DNA from: Symbiotaphrina buchneri
Lineage: Eukaryota > Ascomycota > Symbiotaphrinales > Symbiotaphrinaceae
Direction of reading: 5' to 3'
Length of the DNA stretch: 64,000 bases
Assembly: GCA_001599915.1 (NCBI GenBank)
Contig: BCIG01000025.1
Span: 463,060-527,059 of the forward strand
In this document: positions 33,212 to 43,405 of the stretch, piece by piece
Layout: every line of letters starts with the position of its first letter
Position numbering within the stretch: the first letter of the stretch is position 1
Program-made: the position numbers and the translations under genes
Notes under the pieces: generated by a model
The model's input: only the letters and a program-made list of their open reading frames with translations
Database searches by the model: none
Told to the model about the DNA's origin: nothing

Positions 33212-35847
33212 GACTGCGGATTGAGACACATTCGCAACGATGAAGCCCAGTTGTCAACTTTTTTGCCGCATATCGCGTTGGACGACGGCTGATGTCGGTG
33301 GCAATGGTGCTGGTGATCAGTAAACGGCATGATACGACTAGAGATGTTCCACGAAACCGAACTGGCTGGATCATAAGTGCGTAGCTTACACTTGTCCGCC
33401 AGCGGGTCAGATCCCTACATTGGCAAAGGATCAATGTCTGAGGCTACGAACGGCAGGTGATGCGAGATAGAAGCGGGAGATGTGTGAAAGCAGGGCGAGC
33501 ATCTCACTTGCATAAGAGTGCCGGCGGGATCGTCAGGTAGATCCTCGAATTCTAGTCCATAACGACTCCACTCATGCTCTGAACACGATATGTCGGCATA
33601 ATTTATTGAAGTATGGTCGTAAGGTACCTTATGCAGTCAAAGCTTGACCTGGCGAGCTGGATCGCCATGCTCGGAAAAGCCGACTGCAAGCTCTTGGCGC
33701 CTATGGGACCCCTTTAGCCCCTTTTTTCTTCTCGGACGAGTGAAACTGAAAGCGACACAGAAGGACTGAGGAAGCCTAGACCAAGGGCGGCGAGCCGATT
33801 AGCCGGGCGGTAAAGAAGGGCCCAGCCGCACGCACCACCCTTTAGCACTCCGCTTCCGTGCACGGTACGTAGGTATCTGTACGGAGTATTCATACCGCTC
33901 GATACCTGACTCTCACAAGCCGATGATGAAAATTGGAAGGCAGACGCGCCAGTGCACCCACGTTTCGATTGTCAGGGAGAGATAGATGCCTTGTTTGCCG
34001 GAGGTCTGACGACGCTCCCAGTTATCCTGGACCGTGGTATCTATACAGCCGTACAAGAAGCGGAGTGACACGAGTCAATGATCACGCCTTCCCATCGAGC
34101 TCTGATGCCGGGAGATCTAGACCGGGCGGGATCAGTTCGTGCGTTTCATCACTACAGTTCTGCCCTCGATTATCCTTTCCTCTGCTTTTGCATCTGCTCA
34201 TGGCTTTCGATAATCTCAAAGGACCGAGTGCAGCGCATGTCCACAGTTAACCGTAGACCACCTATTTGAATTATATTCGGATGATTTCTCGGGGAGTAAG
34301 ATGAGGGAGGGAGAAAGCTTCCCAAGCAACAAAGAGTAAATCGTACGTGTCTGCCCAGTCAAACCCACTGCCAGCCAAGTGTCAAGAGTCAAAAAAAGGG
34401 TCGGGGCGTTCCAGCCACGAAATGAGTTGGTGCAGCCACCGACGTCGCTGGGAAGCCACCGGGGCCCGGTAGCCTGATTGCGCATGGTCCGATTGGCTGG
34501 CTGGTCTAGACACAACGGCCCGACCAGAGTCTGGACCGTCAAAGCCTTTGTTCCCTTTCTTCTTGTGTGAGTCGACTTGTACCTTAAGGATACATACATG
34601 AAATGGTGATAATCATACATGAATTGTGGTTTAAACCACTTTGATTGATAATGATAATAAAGGTAGCAGAAGCGTGCGAGTCTGACGTGTTCGTTACAGT
34701 ACCTTAGGTATATACTACAAAGTGCGGTGTCCTTTTGCCTGTGTCTTCTTACCTTACTGGTGACACAGGCGCCCACGAAACGGCTTGCTTCCTGTGATGG
34801 AACTGAGGAATCTTTTATCGTTATTATTAGGTTTTAGACAAAGACCCAAGAAGCTTTTCTCTTCCGCCCTCATTCTGGTTGGCGTTCGATACGACCGCAC
34901 GTGTCCCCGACTCCCGCAGTCAATGCAACTTACCTGGTAATCATTTGGTTACAGCGTACAGTATCTCGGGCGGGATATTATTAAGGTATTCGTGGTGTAT
35001 CTTACCTGTGCGTCTGGGTACCTGAGGGACCTTAGGTTTTCTTCCCTTACCAAGACAGGTAGGGGTTCCTTCGTTGGACCGGGAATAAGAGATTCGCGGC
35101 ATTGGCACCTTACCGCTTCGGTCCATGATCAGCATCCCGCCGCCGATCTGACATTCTAGACCGGCGCAACCCCCAGCCAAGCCGGCTGCCCAAACCGTGG
35201 TACGGAAAAGTACCAAGAATCAGCAGCGACGTCTGCGGTCTGCTCTATGTGCCCTTTGCTTTTCTGCTGTATCGAGATGCTATGTTCAGGTTCTTTTCCC
35301 GTCCGATATACCGCCTAGTGCTGTGTACCGCGTACGTTGTAGTACCAGACCATCTACCAATAATCTCCATACCGAGAGTACCTTAGGCAAAGCCGATATC
35401 TCTGGTAGCACAGGAACAGAAAAACGCTCAGCCGACTGTGTGCTTTTCCATGTTCTGGCCTGCCTTTCCGATCATTCCCCCTACTGATCTTCTCTGACAT
35501 ACCGCCAATCGAACACGGTCCAGCTGCCTTGATCTCTTACATCTCCAGCTGCTTGCCATCTGGCCCATGCTCCATCTACACCGACGTTAATTGATCTTGT
35601 CTTCCTTCTCTCCTTGTCATCTGTACGCATCGCATATCGCGTGGAACTGTTTCTGTTGACCTCAAGAGTCGGGACTGAATAGCCTGCTCTCACGCCAACT
35701 CTGGATCTTCGTCAGCCGGCTCTGTTCGTTGTTTGGTAATCTTTGTGTACTCGTCTCCTGTTGACTGTCCCTTGGGGGTCCCGCCGGACAAGCTGGCGAC
35801 GCTTGTGCGCAAAAGGAGCTGCGCGGTGAAGGGTTTGCTGGGCGGAG
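33212..35847. other. 2.6-kb gene-free region upstream of the histidine kinase
   Basis: No supported gene. Several open frames of 70-190 codons lack family motifs and are low complexity or antisense. TACCTTA-type motifs recur (near 33620, 34575, 34700, 35385), including a TACCTTAGGTA core near 34701. The proximal 700 bp may be a long promoter or leader for the kinase. Confidence 0.4.
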
Positions 35848-38643
35848 ATGCAAGGCTCGGACCACACCACGAGTCCGATTGAGCGTGAAACACTCTGTGT
35901 GCCATGCAGTCGCACCGGTCAAGTCTTGAACCATGGGGATGAGGGGTTTGGGGACGAGTTGCGGCGGCTTTATATTACCTCGGAGAACGACGCGGCGGAG
36001 AAGCTGGTGAAACTCAAGGCCCGGTTGCGATCTACAACGCACGATTTCTGGAAAGTCTTGATGGAAGGGTTGTTGAGTTTGACCGGGTCACAGTTCGGAT
36101 TTTGTAGCAAAAGACTGGTGGTGGATGATCAGGACCCGGAGGTACCATTACCTCGCATTGGCGAACCCAATTCCTACCTGATGGCTCTAGCCTTGTATTG
36201 GGATGACGGGCACGGCATCAAGGACATGCTGCTGGACTTCAAGTATATGTCTTATGGCGCTCCTTGCGGTTTCATGTGCCATGATAAGGTATTCCTGGCT
36301 CCGAAGGGACTATCTGAGCTCACCCGGGATAATCCAAACGAATTGCCTTTTCCGTGCGAAGCTTACCTAGGAATACCACTTTTCCACGATGGCGCTTGCT
36401 TTGCACACTTCGGGCTGATGTGGACTGCTGAAGGGTTGGAGAACCGTTCCTTGAGCTGGGGATATCTCGAAATGGTTATGCATTCGCTAGAGGACATAGT
36501 TCTCCACCGCATCCTGGAGGGCACCTCTTTCACCCGACAGCCTCGGAAGGCCAGCGACTCAACGACAAACATCGTCTCTGAAGCCTTCACAGGACCGCTG
36601 AGTTTCAAGCCGTACGCCCGCAGCCTCTCGCACGAGTTGCGGACACCGATGCAAGGTGTTGTAGGAATGCTGGATATCATGCAGGCTACCGTACAAGAGG
36701 CTACCGAGTCCAACCCGAGCGAAGGGCTGCGGGACATCTTTAAGAGTCTGAAGGAGAGTATCGAGGTCGTGCAAGGTTAGTGAGATCTTCATAAAACATC
36801 ATCTGCAGTTCCTAGTCCGACAGCAGCTGACTCAATGCAGATAGCTCCCGGCGTGCCGTCGAGGCGACCGATAATGTTGTGCACGCTTATGCTTTGAACA
36901 TGCAAATTCCAGATACGCCAGTTGATGCCCTCGACGAGCACGAGTCTAAGCCTTTGCGGCGGGCCACTACCGGTGACGCTCAATCGGAGGCTTTCTTACA
37001 ACCTCAACCTCCTCTCACCAAATCAGGCGCCCATAAACGAAGGCGTGCTAGCTCTTCGGGTTGGGAGCGAAGTGGACCTTATAAGTTTCGAGCAGTTGAG
37101 CAGTCACCGTCGGCGTACCTTAGAGGCAGGTCGATATCACCTCCTCGCACTGAAGCGATCCGGCAAGCTGTCCGCGAGAGCGAGCAGGTTACCACTCCAG
37201 TGACCCCGGAAAGGTGGCGGGATGTGAGAGTGGCTCTGGGATCAGCGCCCACTTCCGGCCAGATGGATGGAATGCGGCCCGTCTCAGAAGGCGAAGGTAC
37301 ACCTGGGCCTACATTCCGGTATACCCGCATTCGCGATTTGTTACATTATGTCATCACGGAGTCTTTACGGGTTGGAGGCAGGCCCGACTCAGCAATCGCT
37401 GAAAGCACCTTACTCGGTGAGTTAATAGAAGTGAGGACGAAAACGTCTGCCGGAGAACCGAAGACGACCATGATCGAGTGCTCGGTCGATCCTTTTGTTC
37501 CAGAGACAATCCTCGGTATGCCCCCCTTTGATCATCGGCCTTTCCCATGTACATGCAGCTAACGTCAACAGTCGATGAAAGGGACCTGAGCAAATTAGTG
37601 TCCTGCGTGCTCCTCAATGCCATCAAGTTCACTGATTCGGGGAAGATCACGCTCAATGCCCGCCTCAGCCACGATCATCGGTCTATCTTGCTGAATGTGG
37701 CGGATAGTGGCCCAGGAATTCCGAAGGAATTTTTACCCAAGTTGTTTAAACCATTTGCTAGAGGGGACGACTCTTTGACCAGACAGAAAGATGGGCTCGG
37801 TCTCGGACTTTTGGTTGCCAAAGGGATCGCTAGAAAGATACGTGGCGACCTAAAATGCGTGCGCTCTGAAGTTTCTGGACCGAACCATGGGACGGAATTC
37901 GAGATCAAAGTTCCAATAGCTTCATCAGATGGCGGAAGCTTTCCTGGAAGTCCCCTCGTCCGCACGCCTACACCGTCAGGAAGTTCGCCGGAGCTAGATG
38001 TGGGTCCGGCGGAAGTCGATGTCAAAACCGTGACTCGTGGGTCCAGTGCGTTGACAGAGACGATTGTTCTTGGTCCCGCTCAGTCCGACAAGACGGCTTC
38101 TCCACTCGATTCGTTTGCAGCGTCGCGTCGAAATAGTCAAGCAGGTCGACCAAGCCCTCCGACGAAGCTGGAATTTGACAAGAACCTCGCGCAGAAGTAT
38201 CCGTTGACGTTCCTTGTGGCTGAAGACAACAAGATCAATCGCAAACTGCTGGTCAAGATGCTTCTGAAACTTGGTTACTCTCGAAACGCCATCTACGAAG
38301 CCTATGACGGGGCTGAAGCGGTTCGACAGATGGCTGTAGACCGTGATGTGCCGGTGGACCTTGTCCTGATGGATCTTGGATGCCGACCATGGATGGGTAT
38401 GAAGCCACGGAACGGATTCTAGGCATGGAAAAGTATGCACATGACAATAAAGTGACGGTGCTAGCGGTCAGTGCAGATGTTACGGAAGAAGCTTTGACAA
38501 GAGCAGCTGAAGTGGGCATCGAAGGATTCATGACCAAGCCCTACAAGCTCACGGATCTGGAGCGATTGATAGCGGAATACTCGGTGAGAAAGAGAGGGGA
38601 TTTGTTGGTAAAGCAGAACGGCCTGTTTTTCATTTCATCATAG
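35848..38643 (+). CDS. Hybrid histidine kinase, with a one-base frameshift in the receiver domain
   Basis: Exons 35848-36775, 36841-37515 and 37572-38643; about 891 aa if one base is missing. A GAF-like sensor region fills the first ~240 residues (FDGFCSK-type core, EAYLGIPLFHDG). The dimerisation/phosphoacceptor box is SLSHELRTPMQGV with H262. The ATPase domain shows LLNAIKFTDSGKI (N box), DSGPGIP (G1), FKPF and GLGLGLL (G2). The receiver begins LVAEDNKINRKLLVKM, with phospho-Asp D802 in LVLMDL and the conserved Lys in TKPYKL. Directly after MDL the frame breaks: GATCTTGGATGCC should continue into MPTMDGYEAT, but one base is lacking at about 38377-38379. As written, the frame ends 20 codons later and loses half the receiver. 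Phosphorelay to an HPt protein is the family role; the ligand is unknown. Confidence 0.85.
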
Positions 38644-39105
38644 ATCTTCCGGCGGGAGTTCAAAGGCTGGACCATATAGGGTGCATACTGGCGGCGTTCT
38701 GAAATGGCACTGGATATGGCACGTTTTGTCGCATACACTGGACCGGGTTACATCGGGTTGGGCAAGCATGGAACAGGTGTCAGGAGAGTCTTTTCCAGCG
38801 ACATGCATATCAATATATAATAATAATGATACCAACATTTACAAGCAATAAACAAGACCGACATCTGTTATTGAATTTTGAGGATCCTCATTCTTTTCTT
38901 GCCCTGAGCGGCTGCGCTGTCCCATCCTCAGGGGCTTCCTGGATGTTGCGGCAAGTCTTGGCTTTAGGGCAAAGCCCTACCATCACCCTCGCTTAGCCGC
39001 GACCCACTCCAGGCCCCATCGCGAACACCAGGCCCAGTGGCACTTTGACGACCACGACGCAGCGAAGATTCAACGACAATCCTCGCCATCACCCAACGAG
39101 TCACA
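38644..39105. promoter_or_regulatory. Intergenic, kinase 3' flank / RPL36 promoter
   Basis: 462 bp. The kinase side is AT-rich (TAATAATAATGATACC near 38820). The RPL36 side holds the TAGGGC palindrome listed separately and a GC-rich leader. Confidence 0.45.
38965..38979. promoter_or_regulatory. Perfect inverted repeat upstream of RPL36
   Basis: TAGGGC-AAA-GCCCTA, 127 bp upstream of the RPL36 ATG. Telobox-like CCCTA elements are reported in ribosomal-protein promoters of many fungi, so a Tbf1/Myb-type factor site is plausible. This is inferred from position and sequence only. Confidence 0.45.
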
Positions 39106-39841
39106 ATGGCGCCGACACAGAAGTCCGGCATCGCCGTCGGTCTCAACTCTGGTCACGTACGTGGAATCCAGATCTCCCTTAGCCCTGCGGTGTCTTCCCT
39201 GCCGTTTGTTCATTCAATCACTTGTCGAAAGACTCTGCTTTCTTCTCGGGGGCTTCTCATGCTGACCAGTGCTGTCCTGGGGTTAACAGAAAGTCACACC
39301 TCGCGATGTCAAGCCTCGCATCTCGCGGAGAAAGGGTGCCCTCAGCAAGCGGACGGCTTTTGTCCGGGAGATCGTGAAGGAAGTCAGCGGGTAGGTTCAG
39401 CCCTCTCTTCGATTTTGGTGGACGGGTAGGAGGAGGGACGCAACGGCGAAGGATGTGGCAGCATGGGATCCTCGAAAGCTGCGCCGCAAGATGGGAATTC
39501 GGCCGGAGAAGATGGGGTGGCGTGTACTGTCTTGGGGATGGGAGACCGTCTCATGCGATTTGACATGGGATTACGGATACAGATGGCTGACTCGCTCCCC
39601 TCCAACAGGCTTGCACCATACGAGCGCCGCGTCATTGAACTTCTCCGCAACAGCAAGGACAAGCGTGCCCGTAAGCTCGCCAAGAAGAGGGTATGTTCGA
39701 GATAATGGATTCCTATATGCTTGTCCAAGGATTATACTGATGCTTTCCCAGCTCGGTACCTTCGGCCGCGCCAAGAGAAAGGTCGACGAGCTTCAGCGGG
39801 TGATTGCTGAGTCGAGGAGGACGGGTCACCCAACGCACTAA
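39106..39841 (+). CDS. RPL36: RPL36, 60S ribosomal protein eL36
   Basis: Four exons: 39106-39156, 39290-39390, 39609-39690, 39752-39841; 107 aa. The product reads [53 protein letters not shown], then a basic tail [16 protein letters not shown]. This is unmistakably eukaryote-specific eL36. Three introns, including two over 130 nt near the 5' end, follow the usual pattern of intron-rich ribosomal-protein genes. It acts in the cytoplasmic 60S subunit near the exit-tunnel side. Confidence 0.97.
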
Positions 39842-40173
39842 GGGATGGGTTGAGTGTAGGAGAGAGTTCTGGGCATTTGCTGGATCGTTGCTCGGTGCAG
39901 GTGCGGAAAATTCACGCTAGTTCACAGACAGTGGGCAATCAAGGATCTTGCATTCACGATGAAAAGCATTCATGAAACTGGCAAAGTGATATTACTCGTT
40001 GCAGTTCGATCTTCACATTTTCTTGCCATACATACGCCTCGGATGATGCAATGCTTCCCAGACCCTGGAGAAACCCAACCGCTATGGCCAAATTCGTAAT
40101 GTCATCTCTATCAATATTTCAGCTTATAACCTGCCAATGCCACATGCAAGCCTTTGTTCAGTTGAAATGCAGG
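39842..40173. other. Tail-to-tail intergenic, RPL36 / UBX gene
   Basis: 332 bp, presumably both 3' UTRs; nothing else is seen. Confidence 0.35.
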
Positions 40174-41790
40174 TCACTTCTTCCCTGGCAATTTCAGCCA
40201 CTTGGGCATCGCCTTCTTCCCGTCACCCGTTCCCCGGTTGGATGTCTCCTTCTCCTTCCCCTTGCCAGTCTCCTTGGGAGGCTCTTCCTCAGGCACTTCT
40301 ACGGCTTGGATCTCCTGCACCTTGATCTCCTGGGCGGCGTCTCGGAACTGCTGCTTGAGAGCCGGTTGAGCCTTGGCCTCCATGGAGGTGTTCTCATCCC
40401 ACACAAAGTTCACTAGCACCTTGCCCACCAAGCCCAAATCCTTGATGAGCCGTAGGTTTGGATCGTCGCGGGGTACCTGCCGCGGTCCCTTGGGCGAGGA
40501 GTACCTTAGAAGGAAAGGCTCCTTCTCCGCGGTAAGCGTCTGCCGTACGAAATCGTACAGGGTGGCCGCCGTATCGAGTGCCGTGAACTTGCTGACGACC
40601 TGGGTCTGGTCCGGATACCGAATCTTGATCTCGACTTCTGACACCGCCGCCAGCTTCTGTGCTGCTGCCTCTCTTTGCTGCGCCATCTCGGCCTCGCTGG
40701 GCAACCGCACGTTACGTGCACTGGCAGAGAGCCTTGACTGATGCAGCTTCGCATGATCAATTGTAGGTTCGTAGTCAGCATCGTCATAATTGCGCCGTGC
40801 GGCGTAAGGCGTGGTCGAGGAGGAAGGCGCAAATATTGTCATCGGCCGTTGACCTGGGCCTACAATGTCCGGAGCTGGAGTCTCGGTCGGCTTTGCTGCA
40901 GTGTTGGGCCCCTGATCTATGTTGCTTGGTATTTGTGGGTCAGGAGCATCGACGTTCATTGCTTCGGACTGAAGTCCTTCCTGAAGACTCCCAATATTGT
41001 CCTCACCCCGAACTTCGTTGCTCTCTGGTTTCGACTCAGCGTTTCCAACATCCCCTGCATGTGCTCCGCGGGCGTCGTTCGTGTGTGATGCGCTTCCTTC
41101 AGCTTCAACCGATTTGAAATATTGCCCTATCTCCTGCATAGCCTCTTCCAGAGGGGTGTCTGACGCCTTGAAGCTCATCCGTATCAGGACGCTGCCGCCA
41201 TTATACCCCAACTGGCCCAAAGTCTTCTGCAAATCCGTGAAGGAGGACAGTTCTCGGCCCATGATGTTCAGCACCGGCCTCTCATAGTACAATCTACCTG
41301 CTCCTCCACCTTCTATCCGCGGCACGCCCCTTGCGGTGAGGTTCTTGCCCGACCCTCCAACGCCTGCCGCGCCGGCCTCGAATTTGCGGAGAACTAGCCA
41401 TAACGTAGTGGAGCTAGGGAATTTGTCCACCAGTCGACCGTTGGGCACACCTTTAGCTTCTGACTCGGGGAGCTGCAGAGCCACAGACACCACTGCTGGA
41501 GACCGCGATTGTTGGACCAATTCTAGCTTCGCACCGGAGCTGAGCCCCGATAACCGGAAGCTACGTGACAGGTCGACTGGTTTGTTGTTGTTCCTGCATC
41601 GGTGAGCCGGTGCTCGACGCTTCCAGATCCGGGGAGATAGCAGTTGCACTCACTTTAGCCCATATTGGGCAGCATTCAGGCCCAGCTTCGTGCAAGCCTC
41701 CTGAAGCACATCGCTGAGCGGTTTGTTGGGTGTCACTTTGACGGTGGCGCGCCGCGCAGTCGAGTCGATTACCACGACGTGCGCAGACAT
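40174..41790 (-). CDS. UBX-domain protein, TUG/ASPSCR1 (UBX4) family
   Basis: Two exons, 41654-41790 and 40174-41593, phase 2; 518 aa. The N-terminus (MSAHVVVIDSTARRATVKVT, then PLSDVLQEACTKLGL) is the ubiquitin-like TUG-UBL1 domain. A disordered middle holds acidic and Pro-rich patches. The C-terminal UBX domain spans ~365-446 (EVEIKIRYPDQTQVVSKFTA ... KVLVNFVWDE), followed by a charged tail KKAMPKWLKLPGKK. The family binds the AAA-ATPase Cdc48/p97 as an adaptor and modulates its hexamer. The usual FPR loop motif of UBX is not clear here (LRYSSPKGPRQV), so Cdc48 contact may differ. Divergent from PUP3, itself a degradation gene. Confidence 0.85.
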
Positions 41791-42346
41791 GGCGGATATG
41801 GTTGAGGTTCAATGTGTGTCGCCGCAAGCCGGAGGGGTTGATCTGGATGGAGTTCCTATAAGACTAGAATCCAAGCTCTTGAGCTGCCAAATGCACAGTT
41901 TCTGGACCACTTAGTAACACAATATTGCTGGTGAGCGGTGGTGGTCGGTGTTCTTGGAAAGTTCTGGCTTGTTTATCGAGGTCGCCAGGCACACGGGAAT
42001 TCGTCATCAGGCACAGCTAGCTAGCTACCTGGTACCTTATCTGTCCGCTTAACTGGAGTTGAGGCGCAAGTACAACTTAAGGGTAAGCTCAGGTACGGAG
42101 GTAGTCGCCCGCGCTATCTGAACCTCTGGCCTGTAAGGAAGGGTACTTCGTACTTCACTCCTCCACTGACTACACCTCTGTACAGCTGTTCTCGCGGAGC
42201 TTTACTTCTGCCTCACCGCGTACGCATTGTCAACCTGGCCAAGCTGCCATTTACCGTCTGCTATCCTCAGAATTTGCGCCCATACTGAGGAGGTTCCTTT
42301 TGCACTGCACCTTTCTTCTCCTTTATCCTGCTGACTGGTAACAGTC
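41791..42346. promoter_or_regulatory. Divergent promoter, UBX gene / PUP3
   Basis: 556 bp. TACCTGGTACCTTATC occurs near 42027 and CTTAAGGGTAAG near 42075, relatives of the window-wide TACCTTA motif. No proteasome-control element that I can name is clear. Confidence 0.4.
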
Positions 42347-43141
42347 ATGGTCAGTCTCTCTTACTGTCTTCAATGCGTTTGGCCCTACTGACATCTGCTG
42401 CAGTCTTCCCCCTTCTCCATTAGTAGGATGTCCCATCTTCTTCGAAGCTGAATCGATGCGGACACTGTTTTGCTAACACCCTCTCCAAGATGGCGGTGCC
42501 TGTGTGGCCATGGTGGGCAAGGACTGCGTCGCGATAGCCTGCGATCTGCGGTTAGGCATGCAAGCGCTCACGGTCTCCAACAACTTCCCCAAGATCTTCA
42601 ACTACGGCGACGTGTACCTAGGGCTCACCGGCCTCGCGACCGACGTCTCTACAGTCTCGGAGCTCTTCCGTTACAAAGTCAACCTCTACCGGCTGCGGGA
42701 GGAGCGGCCGATAGCACCACAGACCCTGGCAAACCTAGTCAGCTCCAGTCTGTACGAGCGACGGTTCGGCCCGTATTTCGTGAGCCCCGTGGTGGCAGGT
42801 ATAAACAAGACCACCGGCAAGCCTTTCATCTGTGGCTTCGACAGCATAGGCTGCATCGACTTTGCCAAGGACTTCATCGTGAGCGGGACCGCAAGTGATC
42901 AGCTTTTTGGGACTTGCGAAGGACTGTGGGAACCTGATCTGGTAGGTGTAATCTGTCCATCTCGGACGTTCTTCGAGTGCTAAACTTCGACTATTAGGGC
43001 CCTGAGGACCTTTTCGAGACGATATCCCAAGCGTTGTTGAACGCTGTGGACAGGGATGCGCTGTCGGGTTGGGGTGCGCATGTCTACATTATCGAGAAGG
43101 ACAAGATCACGAAGCGTTTACTCAAGGGCAGGCAAGACTAG
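42347..43141 (+). CDS. PUP3: PUP3, 20S proteasome beta-3 subunit; first exon is only the ATG
   Basis: Four exons: 42347-42349, 42404-42422, 42490-42941, 42998-43141; 205 aa. The spliced start is M + SSPFSI + [19 protein letters not shown], which matches recalled fungal beta-3. So exon 1 is a bare 3-nt ATG and exon 2 is 19 nt. Downstream are [27 protein letters not shown] and a C-terminal [20 protein letters not shown]. Beta-3 is a non-catalytic core-particle subunit. The first intron has donor GTCAGT and acceptor CTGCAG; the second GTAGGA and CCAAG. It ends tail to tail with the calcium pump, 264 bp apart. Confidence 0.93.
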
Positions 43142-43405
43142 GGTAGCATTACACGGGAGTACTGGTTTATGAAATGAAGCAATTTCCAGTTGTTAGGATG
43201 CCAGACTCATTGCTTGCTCTGTACTTTTAGACGCCAAAAAGAAGAACATCATGGCAGGCATCATGATGTTGCCGATTCATACAGGCGAAGGTGTCTAGAA
43301 CATGCTTCCGAAATCTATTGTAATCCAACATCCGTCTCTAGCTCTACAACGGACTTGGGATTATTGACTATGTACAATAAGATGGGTGTACAATCGGCAG
43401 TATGC

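Noticed and set aside
34216-34776. 186-codon minus-strand open frame
   Set aside because: No recognisable motif or splice-supported extension; its composition looks like translated intergenic DNA.
42470-42898. 142-codon open frame in another frame of PUP3
   Set aside because: Shadow of the PUP3 coding exon; the beta-3 family sequence is clear in the other frame.
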